From assembly GCA_024364735.1 (NCBI GenBank), contig JAGFNQ010000948.1, positions 145,690 to 209,689 of the forward strand: a stretch of DNA of 64,000 bases. Reading direction: 5' to 3'. Source of the stretch: Boesenbergia rotunda. Its lineage: Eukaryota; Streptophyta; Magnoliopsida; Zingiberales; Zingiberaceae. Below are positions 45,401 to 58,140 of the stretch, piece by piece (position 1 is the first letter of the stretch; every line of letters begins with the position of its first letter). The translations under genes were made by a program, and so were the position numbers. Below the pieces are notes generated by a model that was given only the letters and a program-made list of their open reading frames with translations, was not told where the DNA came from and did no database searches.

Positions 45401-48400
45401 TCAATTGTCGTGCGCGGCAATGTTTGGAATTTGACCGTGATTGACAAAGTCTATCTTATTCAGCCTCACGCAGCAGAGGACTTGCTCGGGGAGTTCATCT
45501 GGCTTCTGAGCCTGCATCATCAGTTTTGCAAGATCACATGAATCAGAGTGAACAAAGGAAAGACCAAGTGTAGAACATGGTGTTTTTGCTGAAGAATGAA
45601 TAGCTAAGTAAAGTTTCTTATGTTTGGGGGAAAGAAACAAGTTAGCTGAAGAACACATGAAATTTCATAAACAAATTCTTCCCTCCAAACCGATAGAAAG
45701 AGCTTCTCATGCTTCTTTAGTGTTCAAGGCCAGTTCAATATCTAGTGACAGTGATGAAGGTATATGATCACTTCAGTTATATGTTTTTGAATATTTGAAG
45801 AAGTTTATTCCAAGAAAACTAATACATGATAATAACATTATGATCAATACTAAATTTGCTATTGAAGAAGAGAAAATGACTGAGATAGCGATGAAATATT
45901 CATTCAAACGTACCTGAATTGTCAAACCCAGATCAAGGATTCCATCCTTCAGACGTTCTCTAAATGCTTCCAGTCCCTTTCTTGATATGTAGCTGAAGCG
46001 ATGTATATCAAGGTCAATCTCGAAGTAATTTTCACCCTGTGATGGAATGGCGCATAAGAAGAATGTTTCGATGTTTTAACTAACTACATTATATAACCAA
46101 CAAAAAGATAAAGTTTATCTTCTTCATACATCAAGATGCACAAATGTAATGTTACAATACAGTCTTGGCTTAGTTATACAAGAGTATTTTCCTAATGGTT
46201 TATGTTCTAGAATACCAACCAATTAACTTAACTTGCATTACAGTTTGGTTCTTAGGTATTCATACAGTTCTTTCGATACTAGGAAACTGAATAAAAAATT
46301 CAGAGAGCTAGCCTAATGAGGGAGAATAGAACATTTCAATAATAAAATAAACTACAATCTAATCCATATAACCGGGAACATTATAGCTACCCATTCTAGG
46401 CTAATCATGTGCCTTGTGTCATAACATTCAAAATGAATACTGGTTTGGAAGAAAATATAAAATTGGCAAACAGTACAGCTTATAAGCTTAGGTCCATATA
46501 TTCAAATTGAATTACAGAGATATGTGAAGTTCAGATATCCAAATCAGAAAGGCCAAGTAACTACTCTATACCTGATAAAAACTGTGTTGAGGACGTGAAA
46601 GTACAGGCTTAAAATTGTAGCCTTGTATTAGCTTCCTTTCTGCGGAACTCAAACTAAGATCCTCTGGGTTAATCAACCCACCAAGGATTTTCAACCTCTC
46701 TCTAAATGGAACGGTGGTTTCCATTGCAAACCCTTTGGTCCTTTCCATTTCATCATCGATAAATTTCTGGAAAAGATGCAAAGTTGCACAATTGCAACCG
46801 TTATTGACTTAAGAGTTGAATTAAAAGAAGTGAAGCAGCACTCGACGCTCAGCAATTACTGAAGAAAACATACCCTTACTAAATTCTGGAAATTATCAGA
46901 AACTTCTTTATCAAAACATTCAGAAATTTGAAAATATAATACTAAGCTCATCCCTTCCCCATCACTATCACCAAGAAACATTGCGGCAGGATATGTAGGC
47001 ATCTGTAGAAAAACATCAAATTATTCTTTACTTGTAACTGAATAATCTGGTCCGTGAAAAGCAGCCCTAGTTATAAACTTTTTAACTCATACCTGAATAT
47101 TAACAATCAAAAGTGAAGGAAGTTTTGCATGCGTCTTGACTTGGGGAAGTTCAATATGTTGAGCAATATGATTTACTTTGTTTGGGCACGTGAACAGGTC
47201 AACACCGATTGGATAATATGGTGCATAGTTTGGAGCAGGATATTTTTTCTTATCCCTACACAATAGACAAACAAGAGAGATTACACGAGCAGAATTTTTT
47301 TTTAACACATGCAAATAATAAATTTTGGCATGAAACTGCAGTACACATGCCTGAAGTAGCTTTCTCCACGAAGTTCAAAAGTTGATGGATCGAGAAAGGA
47401 CCAGCATCCTGCAGTTGGCTTCTCCCCTGGGGATCTTGGAATCACTAACCCTCCTTTTGGACGAACTAAGAATTTCTTAGCGGAACCTGTAGATTAAAAT
47501 GATTTATAGATCAGCTTCATGAAAACAAAGGCAAGATAATATTAGCAGAACTGCAAGTTTGACACATAGACATCAGGAAATTCATAAAGAAGTAATGCTA
47601 TAATTTCAATAACCAAAAAGAAGCAGCACACAGAACTATACATATAATGAGAATATTGTGTGTTGAAAGCTAGAAAGAGAAGTTGGATCAGCTAATGCCA
47701 GACTGATATATACACCAAGAATTCCTACCATTCCATGTAGACTAAAATTATATTCAACATTTTTTGGCATTGATCAGTGAACCAAACTGCACAAATCAGA
47801 AGGCTGCCTGAAATGCAGGTACTGTAACACTCCAATAACTAAGCCAAATTAGTATATGATAGACACTTCAAAACTTGTGTGTGCACTCTCAACGGGCAAC
47901 AACCTTGATGTATTGAAAGTAAATATTTCATATGAGCCCCAACATTTGACCCAAAACTGCAAGTGCTACAAAATAAACAATTAAGATAACCTGGACAGAA
48001 CAAAAAGAAGCTATGTACTAACCATCTATAATACTGCATCATTTGAGGGGAATATTTAGCATTCACGTATTACAGAAAAAAAAGTATACTTTTCTTTGTG
48101 ATCCTCATGACAGAAAACCTCATAAATAAGGAAAAAACTGTGCCACCAAAATAAACTTAGAAATTCTTCTAAAGTTTATAGCATTTAAGTTGGCAGTTAA
48201 ATTCATTTTACATGTTTTCAGCCTTTGATTAACTAACAAAACATGACACTTTTTTGAAACAGTCTGCCATGTATCTATATAGTTCCACCTGTATTCAGAA
48301 ATTTTATTACAAATGATTATCCAACAATCATGACCTACCATTGTAAACAACTATTGAGATAATGTTGATCTTATGTGGACCATGATGACAAGTATGATCA

Positions 48401-50513
48401 AGGATATAGTTAGAAGATATAAAGCATATGACAGTGGGTGATGGCTTGAGAAGGTACAACTCACTATTAGTTTAAAGTGCATGATAAGTTTTGTGATAAT
48501 TGAAGACCAATGGGAAGAAAGATATTTATCAGATTGCAAAAGCTAGAGAAAGGAATTGCAGAGACTTAGAAAATGTTAAATGCATAAAAGAGGAAAACAA
48601 AAAAGTTATTATTGATGATGATTCAATTAAGAAAAGTAATATTTTTATAAACTAGTTAATGAACATTTTATAGATAATTTAGTTTGGGGACAGAAAACTA
48701 TATATCAAAGATTGACTCACAGTATTAAACCAAGTGAGGTTAAAGAATTTTTTTAATAAAAAACTGAAGCTAGGTAAAAGTGTAGATCCGAATGATAATC
48801 CTATTAAAAGTTGGAAGAGTTTAGAAGATTAGGTAAAATTTAGATGACTAAGTTATCAATTAAAATATTGAGAATTAAGAAGATGACTATAGAATGAAGG
48901 AAATGTTTTTTTTTAATATCTATTTATAAAAACAAAAGTGATATACAATGTTATTTTAATTATAGAGCTATTAACTTGATGGATGAGTTATACTATGAAA
49001 CTTTGGGAAAGAGCTTTCTAGAAGCAAATAAGAGATGCAACAACTATTTTTAAAAACAATTTAGTTTCTACCTAGAAGATCATCCATAGGTGTTATTTAT
49101 TTTGTTAGACAAATATATACTTATAGAAAATGGTCAGCAAATATATTCTTACAGAACTCTGTAGTTGCTTCTCCTTCGAAAGATGCACTCTTGCAGTAAG
49201 AAAGCCTGATAACAGTTGATTTTCTCGTTTGCTGTGATGGGCTAAGAGTACTCATTTGATAGATCTTATCGTTAAAACTCAATGAAGAAACTAATCTGCA
49301 CAAATGGGACTGCATCTTGTTCACAATTGATTGTTCTTCGGTATCATGACTTTCTTTCAAACCTTTAAAGCTACCATTAGAATTTGCTAAAAGTCCTTTC
49401 TTCCATGTAGAAACTTCTGCGTTTGAAGGTCTGATAGTTGCAGAATTGTCATCTTTTTCATCATCCTTGCAGGAGATTTTCTCTATTTTACCTTCTCTTT
49501 TCAGATATTCTTCCACAGCCAATGTCACTGGAGTACCACTACAATCATCCAACTTGCGCAGTGCGTCAACAACACGTGAAATATTTTCATATTGTAACAT
49601 CTCAGCCTCCTTTTCTTCAGTTGGTGTGTTACCTACAAGTAATTAAAAAGTATCAGTACTCCTTGGGATGTCTGGGATGCACTCACTTTTCTTACAATGT
49701 TACCTCCATCAACGCTGATAAATTCGTCATCACTGTCAGAGTCAATTATGCTGGCAGAGTCAAACCATGCATCCTGACATATTCCTGAAACATATCGTAT
49801 ACGTTTCATGTCTAGAAAAGAAAAGAAAATGGAAATGTCGAGTAAACAACAGTAGCCATAGAGATAGCTTAGAACATGGGTGGGAAAGAACAAGCACAAA
49901 TGCAGCAGGTTTAAGAGAAAAGGGGACAGAAATATTTGTTTTGAGAGAGGAAAAGAATTTGCAAATACACAAGAATTCCTCCAAATTGATTGTTAATGAT
50001 CACAAGGTTATTGCTTAGTGATTTTGGTTGGAGTCAAATTTAATCAACGCCAGTGAGTTTCTTGTAGTATTTTGTCTATATATAACTATAAGAGACAATC
50101 TAGATATACCAAGCAAGGAAGTAGCTAGCAAGCAGAACCATAAAGCGAGAAAAAAATGGTTGGCCACATATAGATATGCAAACAAATGCGAGAAGGAAAA
50201 AGGCATAACAATCAAACAAGAGCAAATCCCAAGCAAACATCAAATATATAGACAGCTACAAATAGATTAAGGCTCAAACAGAAGTACCACGAAGATCCAT
50301 TTGAGTGTGATGCCATTGCAACTGAGTTAGATGCAATTTCAAATTTGAAATAACTGATTTTCGCCGTCTTTTTCCAGCAGACTCAACCTGAACAAAATTA
50401 CTGACAGAAAATTCAGGTAGTGGATACGGACTCTTTCCAATTCGTTTCCTGGACCTGTGGGAGTAGTTATGAGACCTCGGTCTGCTGCCTGGCCTTGATG
50501 TGCATGAGCCCAT
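45401..50513 (-). CDS. DUF1336 (EDR2 C-terminal domain) protein
   Basis: Plant protein of the group with an EDR2-type C-terminal domain (DUF1336) but no START domain. EDR2 itself is a lipid-binding negative regulator of defence; the role of this group is poorly known. Nine exons: 50513-50288, 49784-49704, 49632-49153, 47486-47351, 47255-47093, 47002-46874, 46766-46572, 46036-45914 and 45511-45401, giving 547 residues. The start MGSCTSRP has a Gly2 suited to N-myristoylation with Cys4 nearby for palmitoylation. Further on are FHLTQLQWHH-like LKLHLTQLQWHH, an acidic DSDSDDEFISVDG, a variable middle, then the domain: FELRGESYFRDKKKYPAP, YPIGVDLFTCP, VNIQMPTYPAAMFLGDSDGEG, VLYFQISECF, ENYFEIDLDIHRFSYISRKG. 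Intron 4 has a GC donor (ag|gcatgt); all others are GT-AG. Intron 3 (1.7 kb) holds a LINE relic. Confidence 0.93.
48590..49125 (+). pseudogene. LINE (L1-type) reverse-transcriptase relic in an intron
   Basis: The plus strand, read across frames, shows degraded plant L1 reverse-transcriptase words: a 'VDPND.PI..WKSL' stretch near 48785, 'ILRIKKM' near 48870, 'IYKNK.DIQ..FNYRAI.LM' near 48920-48980, and 'FYLEDHP' near 49070. It has several stops and frameshifts. It lies inside intron 3 of the DUF1336 gene, on the opposite strand. Confidence 0.75.
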
Positions 50514-51149
50514 TGTGATGTTCAATTCTAGAGACCAGAAAGAAGGATACATACTGAATCACTTTTGAAATATCTTATATTCACAAAAAACCAGAATTAA
50601 ATCCTACAACTCAGAGAGAAAAGATCCAAATAACACAATGTGCAAACTCGGTATCAATCGTCGTTGCAAAAAATTCACTTTTGGAGCCTTACAGGGCGCC
50701 AAATCAACAGGATAAGAAAGAAGCAGACGAAGAAGAAGAAAAAAATCTAACAATGCTGGCGCGGAACAAAGGGAACAAACCTTGAACAAATGCACACGGG
50801 CCGCCGGAGAAGGAAAACTACACCCAATGTGAATGCGTCCAACGAAAATGGAGGTCAGGCATCGCAACGATGCCCTGCCCTCTTCTCTTATTGGACTCCC
50901 GGCGAAGTGGAGGATGGAGGACGATGGCAGGGAAGAAGGGGAGGCATCGTTCACCTCGCGATTCGAGTTATTAATAGGTTTTTGACGCATTGGGCGACCC
51001 ACCCCGAACGCATCCTGGATCGAGAAAGACTCGGAAGGCCCGACGGCGACGCTTCCTCCCACGTGGAGGCGAATCTCCGCCAGGAACAACAAACAACGAG
51101 GTCCGTCCCTCTCTCTCTCTCCTCTTCCTGTGTTTTGCTTCGAACGGTT
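50514..51149. other. 5' flank of the DUF1336 gene
   Basis: The minus strand just before the ATG reads as a leader with short T-rich tracts; a GC-richer stretch at 50780-51110 may be the promoter and first transcribed part. No separate gene seen; ORFs on both strands overlap and lack domains. Confidence 0.4.
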
Positions 51150-51168
51150 GCCCGCCCGACGCAGCTGA

Positions 51169-51352
51169 TGTGATGAACGCCCCTACGCCCCCAGTTCGTC
51201 AGAAATATGAAGAGATAAATCATAATTTTACTGGAAGGATAAGACGCCTGAGGTCGATCAGATTTTTATCCCGTGTACGACTGGCGACTCTCAAACTTGA
51301 GACCTCCGATGCAAACAGTCAGACGCCTTACCAACCGAGTCAGCCCGTGAGA
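51169..51352 (-). mobile_element. tRNA-derived SINE (184 bp) with 19-bp target duplication
   Basis: Flanked by direct repeats gcccgcccgacgcagctga (51150-51168) and the same with one change (51353-51371). The minus strand shows an A box (tgactcggttggtaaggc) and a B-box-like stretch (caagtttgagagtcg), then gtacacgggataaaaa and a G-rich 3' part. It is the same family as 33561-33781. It sits inside an older repeat whose uninterrupted form is seen at about 51735-51775 and 53840-53885. Confidence 0.9.
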
Positions 51353-51371
51353 GCCCGCCCGAAGCAGCTGA

Positions 51372-52181
51372 GTTGGTACATAAAAAGGATAGATTTGAAC
51401 TAATGAATAAGATTCTAGTTAAACCTTTTTTTTCCTTGCTAGTACATATTAATTTTAAAATAGATTAACGAAGAAATTAAGATGAGCGAATCATCTTTTA
51501 CCATTTTGAATTAAACCCTTTCGCTCAAGGGCTGCTCATTATTTGAATTCTCTATTTTATTTTATAGTAGATCCTTCATTGTATTATAGAATTATCAAAT
51601 CAAGCAGGTCAATTCTTGGCGAAATTAGAAGAAATACCTTCCATGTGATGACCTGTTCAATTCATAATTTACCTATTTGGTTGTGGGGTCGGCTATATAG
51701 AGCGTCCAAGATTAACGTATGACCTTGTACCAAATCGAACGGTTGTCCACCCGTGCAACTGAGTTGGTACACAAAATGATAGATTTGCGTTATTGAATAA
51801 GGGTTCAAGTTATGATGGTTGTAAATAACCCTTTCGCTTAGGGGTATTTTAATATTTGAATTATCTCTTTTCAGCTTACTTTGGATCCGACGATGGACCC
51901 AAACCTTATTGGTCCTAGGATCAAAACTTGACTCTGATAAGTTTATATTATTTTGCTCCTAGGACTTGGCTGAGTTAGTTATCCACATGCATGGTAGAAT
52001 TGCCAAATTAAGTAAGGGTTGATTCCCGATAAAATCGAGAGAAATATTCTCTCATATGTTAGTTTGCTCAATTTCCTAATTTACTTCTCCGTAGATGGTT
52101 GAGGTCGGCAATGTGGAGCGCCTAGGTCAACGTATGAACTTTTATCAAATCGAACGGTTGTCTACCCGACACAACTGAGTT
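51372..52181. repeat. Degenerate repeated DNA around a tRNA-like promoter motif
   Basis: Copies of a block 'atcgaacggttgtccacccg...actgagttggtac' occur at about 51143 (interrupted by the SINE), 51735 and 52150, and again in the downstream duplicate. The word actgagttggta followed ~45 nt later by gggttcaagtt (51808) looks like Pol III A and B boxes, so an older SINE family is likely (inference). Confidence 0.5.
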
Positions 52182-55100
52182 TGTCACGCTCCGAGGAGCT
52201 GCATGTCTGACGAAAATCGGACAACACCTCCCTTGTACAGCGGAAAATCTCAAATCAATACATATACAATATGGCCTCCACACATATATATGATCAAACT
52301 ATAATATAATTAAAGAAATAAACAACTATCGAAAAGAGTATCATCACCTATACTGTAAAAGTAAACTCCCAAAATACACTCTGGGCAAATCGACGATGCA
52401 AAATATATACAAGTGCCAAAACACTGAATGACACGTATACCAACGTATCTAAAATGAGAATTACATCCCAACCATAACTAAAAGAAAATAAAATAAGAAC
52501 ACTACGATATCATCAGGACTGGGACTGGCTACTGGGCTCTCCTGGCGGCGTCATCCTAAAAAGGAAAAACAAACAAACGATTATAACTCTGGGGGTACTC
52601 CGCGGGTATATAACCAGATAGATATGTATGGCGATAAAAAGGTTATACAATAGCAGTATAGAAACAAACAGATACAATCTCAAAAGAAAAATCAGGATAC
52701 GTGATCGGTATACTACATGCAATTATACATATCCATACCTACCCCCGGGGTGTGTTGGCCATAAGTCCCTGAAGATGAACGGTCGCCAAACCATAAACAA
52801 AGCAAATCTCTCCTGTATATATATGTCATCCAAATGCAGCAAACATAGCTCAAATAAGTGCAACAAACACAAACAATGCAAATTATGCAACCGTGCAAAT
52901 AATGCAATGACATGGTCACCCCTGATGCCAGTCAGCCACCGTCACCGATCATAGATGAGGTCGAGTGGGTAGGGCTATGACAATTGCACGCACTTTGCCG
53001 TCACTGCTCCTAAGTGACCGAATGGACAAGTTGCTGATGGAGGTCACACCCGTCCTACCTCAAATCATATGAGGGAGCACCGCTCTCATCCCCTTGTATC
53101 GCCGGAAAGAAGAGGGATCCTTGTCTGCTACTACGCTGCAGAACCACTACTCGTGAGCGGCCGAGCGGAGCCTTGACAGGGCAACTACACACACCCTCCT
53201 GATAGTACCACTAACCCATGAGTAGCAGTGTGTGCAGATCCTGATATGACTGGCGATCCATCTCAACCACAAGGGAGCCCAGAGATCGCCAGTTATGCAA
53301 TAATGCAAAAATGGTGCATGATGCTAACACTCATTCAATAACCTCAAATAATATGCACTGGTCTGAATTATAAATCATGATATACCAATAACCTACTAAA
53401 CATGCAAAAATGTTAGGAATTGACAAACATGTGTACTTTCCAGAATCAGAATATCAAGCATAGAGACTGTATGAAAAATAAATTCGAGCATGTTGAGGTC
53501 AAGCAATAAGTACCAAGCATTGTACATGTTAAGTCACACGCACTACGAGTAATCCGAGGTATTTAAAATGGATTAACAGAGAAATTAAGATGAGTGAATC
53601 ATTTTTTATCATTTTGAATTAAACCCTTTCGCTCAAGGGCCGCTCATTATTTGAATTCTCTATTTTATTTTATAGTAGACCCGTTCATTGTATTATAGAA
53701 TTATCAAATCAAGCAGGATCAATTCTTGGCGAAGTTAGAAGAAATACCCTCCCATGTGATGACCTGTTCAATTCATAATTTACCTATTTGGTTGCGGGGT
53801 CGGCTATATGGAGCGTCCAAGATTAACGTATGACCTTGTACCAAATCGAACGGTTGTCCACCCGTGCAGCTGAGTTGGTACACAAAATGATAGATTTGCG
53901 TTAATGAATAAGGGTTCAAGTTATAAGGGTTCAAGTTATGATGGTTGTAAATAACCCTTTCGCTTAGGGGTATTTCAATATTTGAATTATCTCTCTTTAG
54001 CTTACTTTGGATCCGACGATGGACCCAAACCTTATTGGTCCTAAGATCAAAACTTGACTCTGATAAATTTATATTGTTTTGCTCCTAGGACTTGGCTGAG
54101 TTAGTTATCCACATGTATGGTAGAATTGCCAAATTAAGTAAGGGTTGATTCCCGATAAAATCGAGAGAAATATTCTCTCATATGTTAGTCTGCTCAATTT
54201 TCTAATTTACTTCTCCGTAGATGATTAAGGTCGGCAATGTGGAGCGCCTAGGTCAATGTATGAACTTTTATCAAATCGAACAGTTGTCTGCCCGACACAA
54301 CTGAGTTTGTCACGCTCCGAGGAGCTGCATGTCCGACGAAAATCGGACAGCACCTCCCCTGTACGGTGGACAATCTCAAATCAATACATATACAATATGG
54401 CCTCCACACATATATATGATCAAACTATAATATAATTAAAGAAATAAACAACTATCGAAAAGAGTATCATCACCTATACTGTAAAAGTAAACTCCCAAAA
54501 TACCCTCTGGGCAAACCGACGATGCAAAATATATACAAGTACCAAAACACTGAATGACACATATACCAGCGTATCTAAAATGAAAATTACATCCCAACCA
54601 TAACTAAAAGAAATAAAATAAGGACACTACGATATCATCGGGATTGGGATCGGCTACTGGGCTCCCCTTGCGGCGTCATCCTAAAAAGGAAAAACAAACA
54701 AACGATTATGACTCTGGGGGGACTCCGCGGGTATATAATGAGATAGATATGTATGACGATAAAAAGGTTATACAATAGCAGTATAGAAACAAATAGATAC
54801 AATCTCAAAAGAAAAATCAGGATACATGATCGGTATACTACATGTAATTATACATATCCATACCTACCCCCGGGGTGTGTTGGTCATAAGTCCCTGAACC
54901 TGAACGACCGCCAAACCATAAACAAAGCAAATCTCTCCTGTATGTATATGTCATCCAAATGCAGCAAATATAGCTCAAACAAGTGCAACAAACACAAACA
55001 ATGCAAATTATGCAACCGTGCAAATGATGCAATGACATGGTCACCCCTGACGCCAGTCAACCACCGTCACCAATCATGGATGAGGTCGAATGGGTAGGGC

Positions 55101-55640
55101 TTTGACAATTGTACGTACTTTGCCGTCACAGCTCCTAAGTGACCGAATGGACAGGTTGCTGACGGAGGTCACACCCGTCCTACCTCAAATCATATGAGGG
55201 AGCACCGCTCTCATCCCCTCGTATCACCGGAAAGAAGAGGGATCTTTGTCTGCTACTACGCTGCAGAACCACCGTGAGCGACCGAGCAGAGCCTTGACAG
55301 GGTAATTGCACACACCCTCCTGATAGTACCACTAACCCATGAGTGGCAGTGTGTGTAGATCCTGATATGACTGGCGATCCATCTCAACCACAAGGGAGCC
55401 CAGAGATCGCTAGTTATGCAATAATGCAAAAATGGTGTATGATGCTAACACCCATCAAATAACCTCAAATAATATGCACTGGTCTGAATTATAAATCATG
55501 ATATACAAATAACCTACTAAACATGCAAAAATGTTAGGAATCGACAAACATGTGTACTTTCCAGAATCAGAATATCAAGCATAGAGACTGTATAGAAAAT
55601 AAATTCGAGCATGTTAAGGTCAAGCAATAAGTACCAAGCA
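51454..55640. repeat. 2.07-kb tandem segmental duplication across an LTR edge
   Basis: Unit 1 (51454-53519) and unit 2 (53562-55640) are collinear from 'tttaaaat.gatta' to 'taccaagca', separated by 42 nt of unrelated filler. Each unit holds ~730-750 bp of flanking repeat DNA followed by ~1.34 kb of LTR end (from TGTCACGCTCCGAGG). Unit 2 then continues into the full LTR of the Ty3 element, unit 1 does not. Unit 2 has a 15-bp local duplication (ggttcaagttataag) near 53920. Confidence 0.9.
52182..53519 (-). mobile_element. LTR fragment (duplicated distal 1.34 kb)
   Basis: Matches the first 1.33 kb of 54308-56777 and of the 5' LTR at 62236, and stops abruptly at 53519. The matching ORFs at 52628-52954 and 54753-55097 are shared LTR shadows, not genes. 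Confidence 0.9.
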
Positions 55641-56000
55641 GGATAACCAAGAGGCAGATAAAGGTAAATTCTAGTACTATCCATACAGGGAACCATTTAT
55701 AGAAATCTGAAATATCTAGAGAGATAAGTCAGAAGGTATCCGCCTCGTAAATGTCATGTAATATTTGAGAGAACCTCCCGTCCAGATAATTCGTGTCCAA
55801 TCAGGATCCTGTAATAAAAGACATTAATTCATGATACTTAGCTAAACGAACTATCCTAATTAATTAGGGCATCCTAATTATCCCATTATATTTAATTAAT
55901 CATAACCATAATTAAATGCTTAACTTGAATTATTCCAAGTTACCAGGATTACAAGATTAGGTTCTTGTTAGACCTAGCCCAAACCTAATCCCAGTAATCG

Positions 56001-56054
<54 letters not shown>

Positions 56055-56777
56055 TTCCTCCTGTTGTCTTTGGCAACAACTCAATTTTTTTTCTTCTTCT
56101 TCTGATGTTGTCGTCGGCAACACTCCACAGAAACCCTTTTTTTCTTTTTTTTAACCGATGCATCCCAAGAGTTGTTCACACAACTACAATCTAATTAAAA
56201 CCGCAAGCTTAATACATCAAACATAATACATCACAACTAGCTTAATACATTAAGCTAAAAACCCATGAACAGCAAGCTTAATACATCAATCCATGCCCAA
56301 AACATGCAATCCAATTATATCTTGCGATACCTTGCCAAACCAAGGGATACACAGCCAAATCAAGCATGCTTTTATTGGAATCTCGCCCTTGTTGTGCTGG
56401 AGGGATTGCCTTTGCTTCGATTGAGGAAGGGTCTGCCTCGTTTGCTTGGGTCGGCGGCAGAAACCGAGAGAGAGGGGGAAAACGAAGACAAGGAACTGCC
56501 GTCGATGCCCTCGGCATCGCCTTGTTTACGTGGCATAGAAGAGGTCGTCGGTGCGGAAAGAAGCAGACAAAGAAGGAGAAGTTGTCGCCGCCATCGCCGG
56601 GTCGCTCACGCAAAGGGAGGAACAACTGCCTTTGTGATCGTGCGACAATGGGAAGGAAGAATACGGTTATAAGGTGTGACACTTATGTAAAAAGGCCCTC
56701 CTATTTGTTGTTATTGCAAAAATAGGGTTATAAGGGTTTTTATGCATAAAACCCCCTAAGGTTTTCTATATTTAACA
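54308..56777 (-). mobile_element. 3' LTR of the minus-strand Ty3 chromovirus (2470 bp)
   Basis: On the plus strand it starts TGTCACGCTCC after gagtt and ends ctatatttaaca next to the polypurine tract (56778-56790), so on the element's own strand it has TG...CA ends. It is related end to end to the 5' LTR beginning at 62236. It includes an (AT)n(AC)n microsatellite. The ORFs at 56265-56725 are shadows. Confidence 0.9.
56001..56049. repeat. (AT)11(AC)n microsatellite
   Basis: About 22 nt of AT repeats followed by about 27 nt of AC repeats inside the 3' LTR. The same place in the 5' LTR begins at about 63984, at the window end. Confidence 0.95.
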
Positions 56778-56790
56778 TTCTCCCCTACTA
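56778..56790 (-). other. Polypurine tract of the minus-strand Ty3 element
   Basis: The minus strand reads tagtaggggagaa directly before the LTR start TGTTAAAT. It corresponds to the tract at 1523-1533. Confidence 0.8.
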
Positions 56791-56879
56791 ATAAAAATTT
56801 GGTTCCCAAATTTCACAACTAAATCGTAACAAATATACGATACGCACCTCAAGTAAACAGATGAGGATAGCGAGCTCTG

Positions 56880-58140
56880 ATCGTGTCTTCGAGCTCCCAA
56901 GTAGCTTCCTCATTAGAATGGTGTTGCCATCCGACTTTGACTAGCCTGATTGTCTTATTCCGTAACTGACGCTCTTAGTGGTCCATAATTCGTACAAGCA
57001 TCTCCTCATAAGTCCCGTCAGGCTGAAGTGGAACTGCTATATCCGACAAAATATGGGATGGGTCTGGCACATATTTCCTCAACATAGAAACATGGAACAC
57101 ATCGTGTACTCCGGCAAGAGACGGTGGTAGCGCTAGACGGTAAGCTACTGCTCCAATCCTTTCCAGAATCTGAAAAGGGCCTATGTATCGCGGAGCTAGC
57201 TTACCTTTGAGGTCAAACCTCTTCACCCCTTTCATTGGTGAAACTTGTAGAAACACATGATCACCCACCGAGAACTCCAACGGTCTCTGTTTCCTATCAG
57301 CATAACTTTTCTGACGATCCTACACCTCAAACATTCTCCGTCTGATGGTGCGAACCAACTCTGCCTCATGCTGAGCTCTCTGAGGTCCTAGCAACTGAGA
57401 TTTCCCAACCTCCTCCCAGAGGGTGAGTGCCTGACAACCCCTACCATACAACGCCTCAAACGACGCCATCTGTATAGCCGAATGATAGCTGTTGTTATAG
57501 GCGAACTCAACTAAATGCATATGGTCCTCCCTACTACCTCCGAAATCCATAACACAAGACCTCAGTAAGTCCTCTAGAGTCTAAATGGTCCGCTATGACT
57601 GTCCATCTGTCTGCGGATGGAACGCTGTATTGAAACGAAGCTAAGTGCCCATGGCCTGCTGCAGACTCTGCCAGAATTGTGATGTGAACCGTGGTTCTCT
57701 GTCTGAGATAATCCTCAGTGGAACACCATGCAGCCTGACAATCTCTCGGCAGTACAACCCCGTTAATCGGTCTAAAGAGTCCATCTTCCGGATCGGCAAA
57801 AAATGCGCAAATTTGGTTAATCGATCAACGATTACCCAAATCATGTTGTTTCCTCTCCGGGTCCTGGGTAAGCCGACCACGAAGTCCATAGTGATGTGCT
57901 CCCATTTCCACTCATGAATGCGGATCCTCTGAAGTAAACCTACAGGTTTCTGGTGCTCGGCTTGAACCCACTGACATACTAGACATCTGGCTACAAAATC
58001 CGCGATGTCTTTCTTCATCCCATTCCACCAGTAGGAACGTCTCAAGTCACGATACATGCGGGTCGCTCCCGTATGAATAGCGAAACGGGAGCGATGAGCC
58101 TCCTAAAGCAACTCCTCCATGATCGGATGTAACTCAGGTA
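56880..58140 (-). pseudogene. Ty3 integrase and chromodomain region, decayed
   Basis: The minus strand carries, in order, the integrase zinc-finger part (58057 down to ~57960, with CLVC), the core (MDFVVGLPRT, VDRLTKFAHFLPI, DREPRFTSQFWQ), the segment beginning MDFGGSREDHMHLVEFAYNN (57550), GPFQILERIGAVAYRL (~57170) and the tail. In-frame stops near 57583, 57599, 57643, 57323 and 56978 split it into pieces. Compared with the copy at 1-1423 the stops are mostly single-base changes to TAG/TAA. Confidence 0.88.

Noticed and set aside
52628..55097. Pair of similar Cys/Asn-rich ORFs (52628-52954 and 54753-55097)
   Set aside because: They are the same LTR sequence duplicated, not a gene family; the reverse frames are open too.
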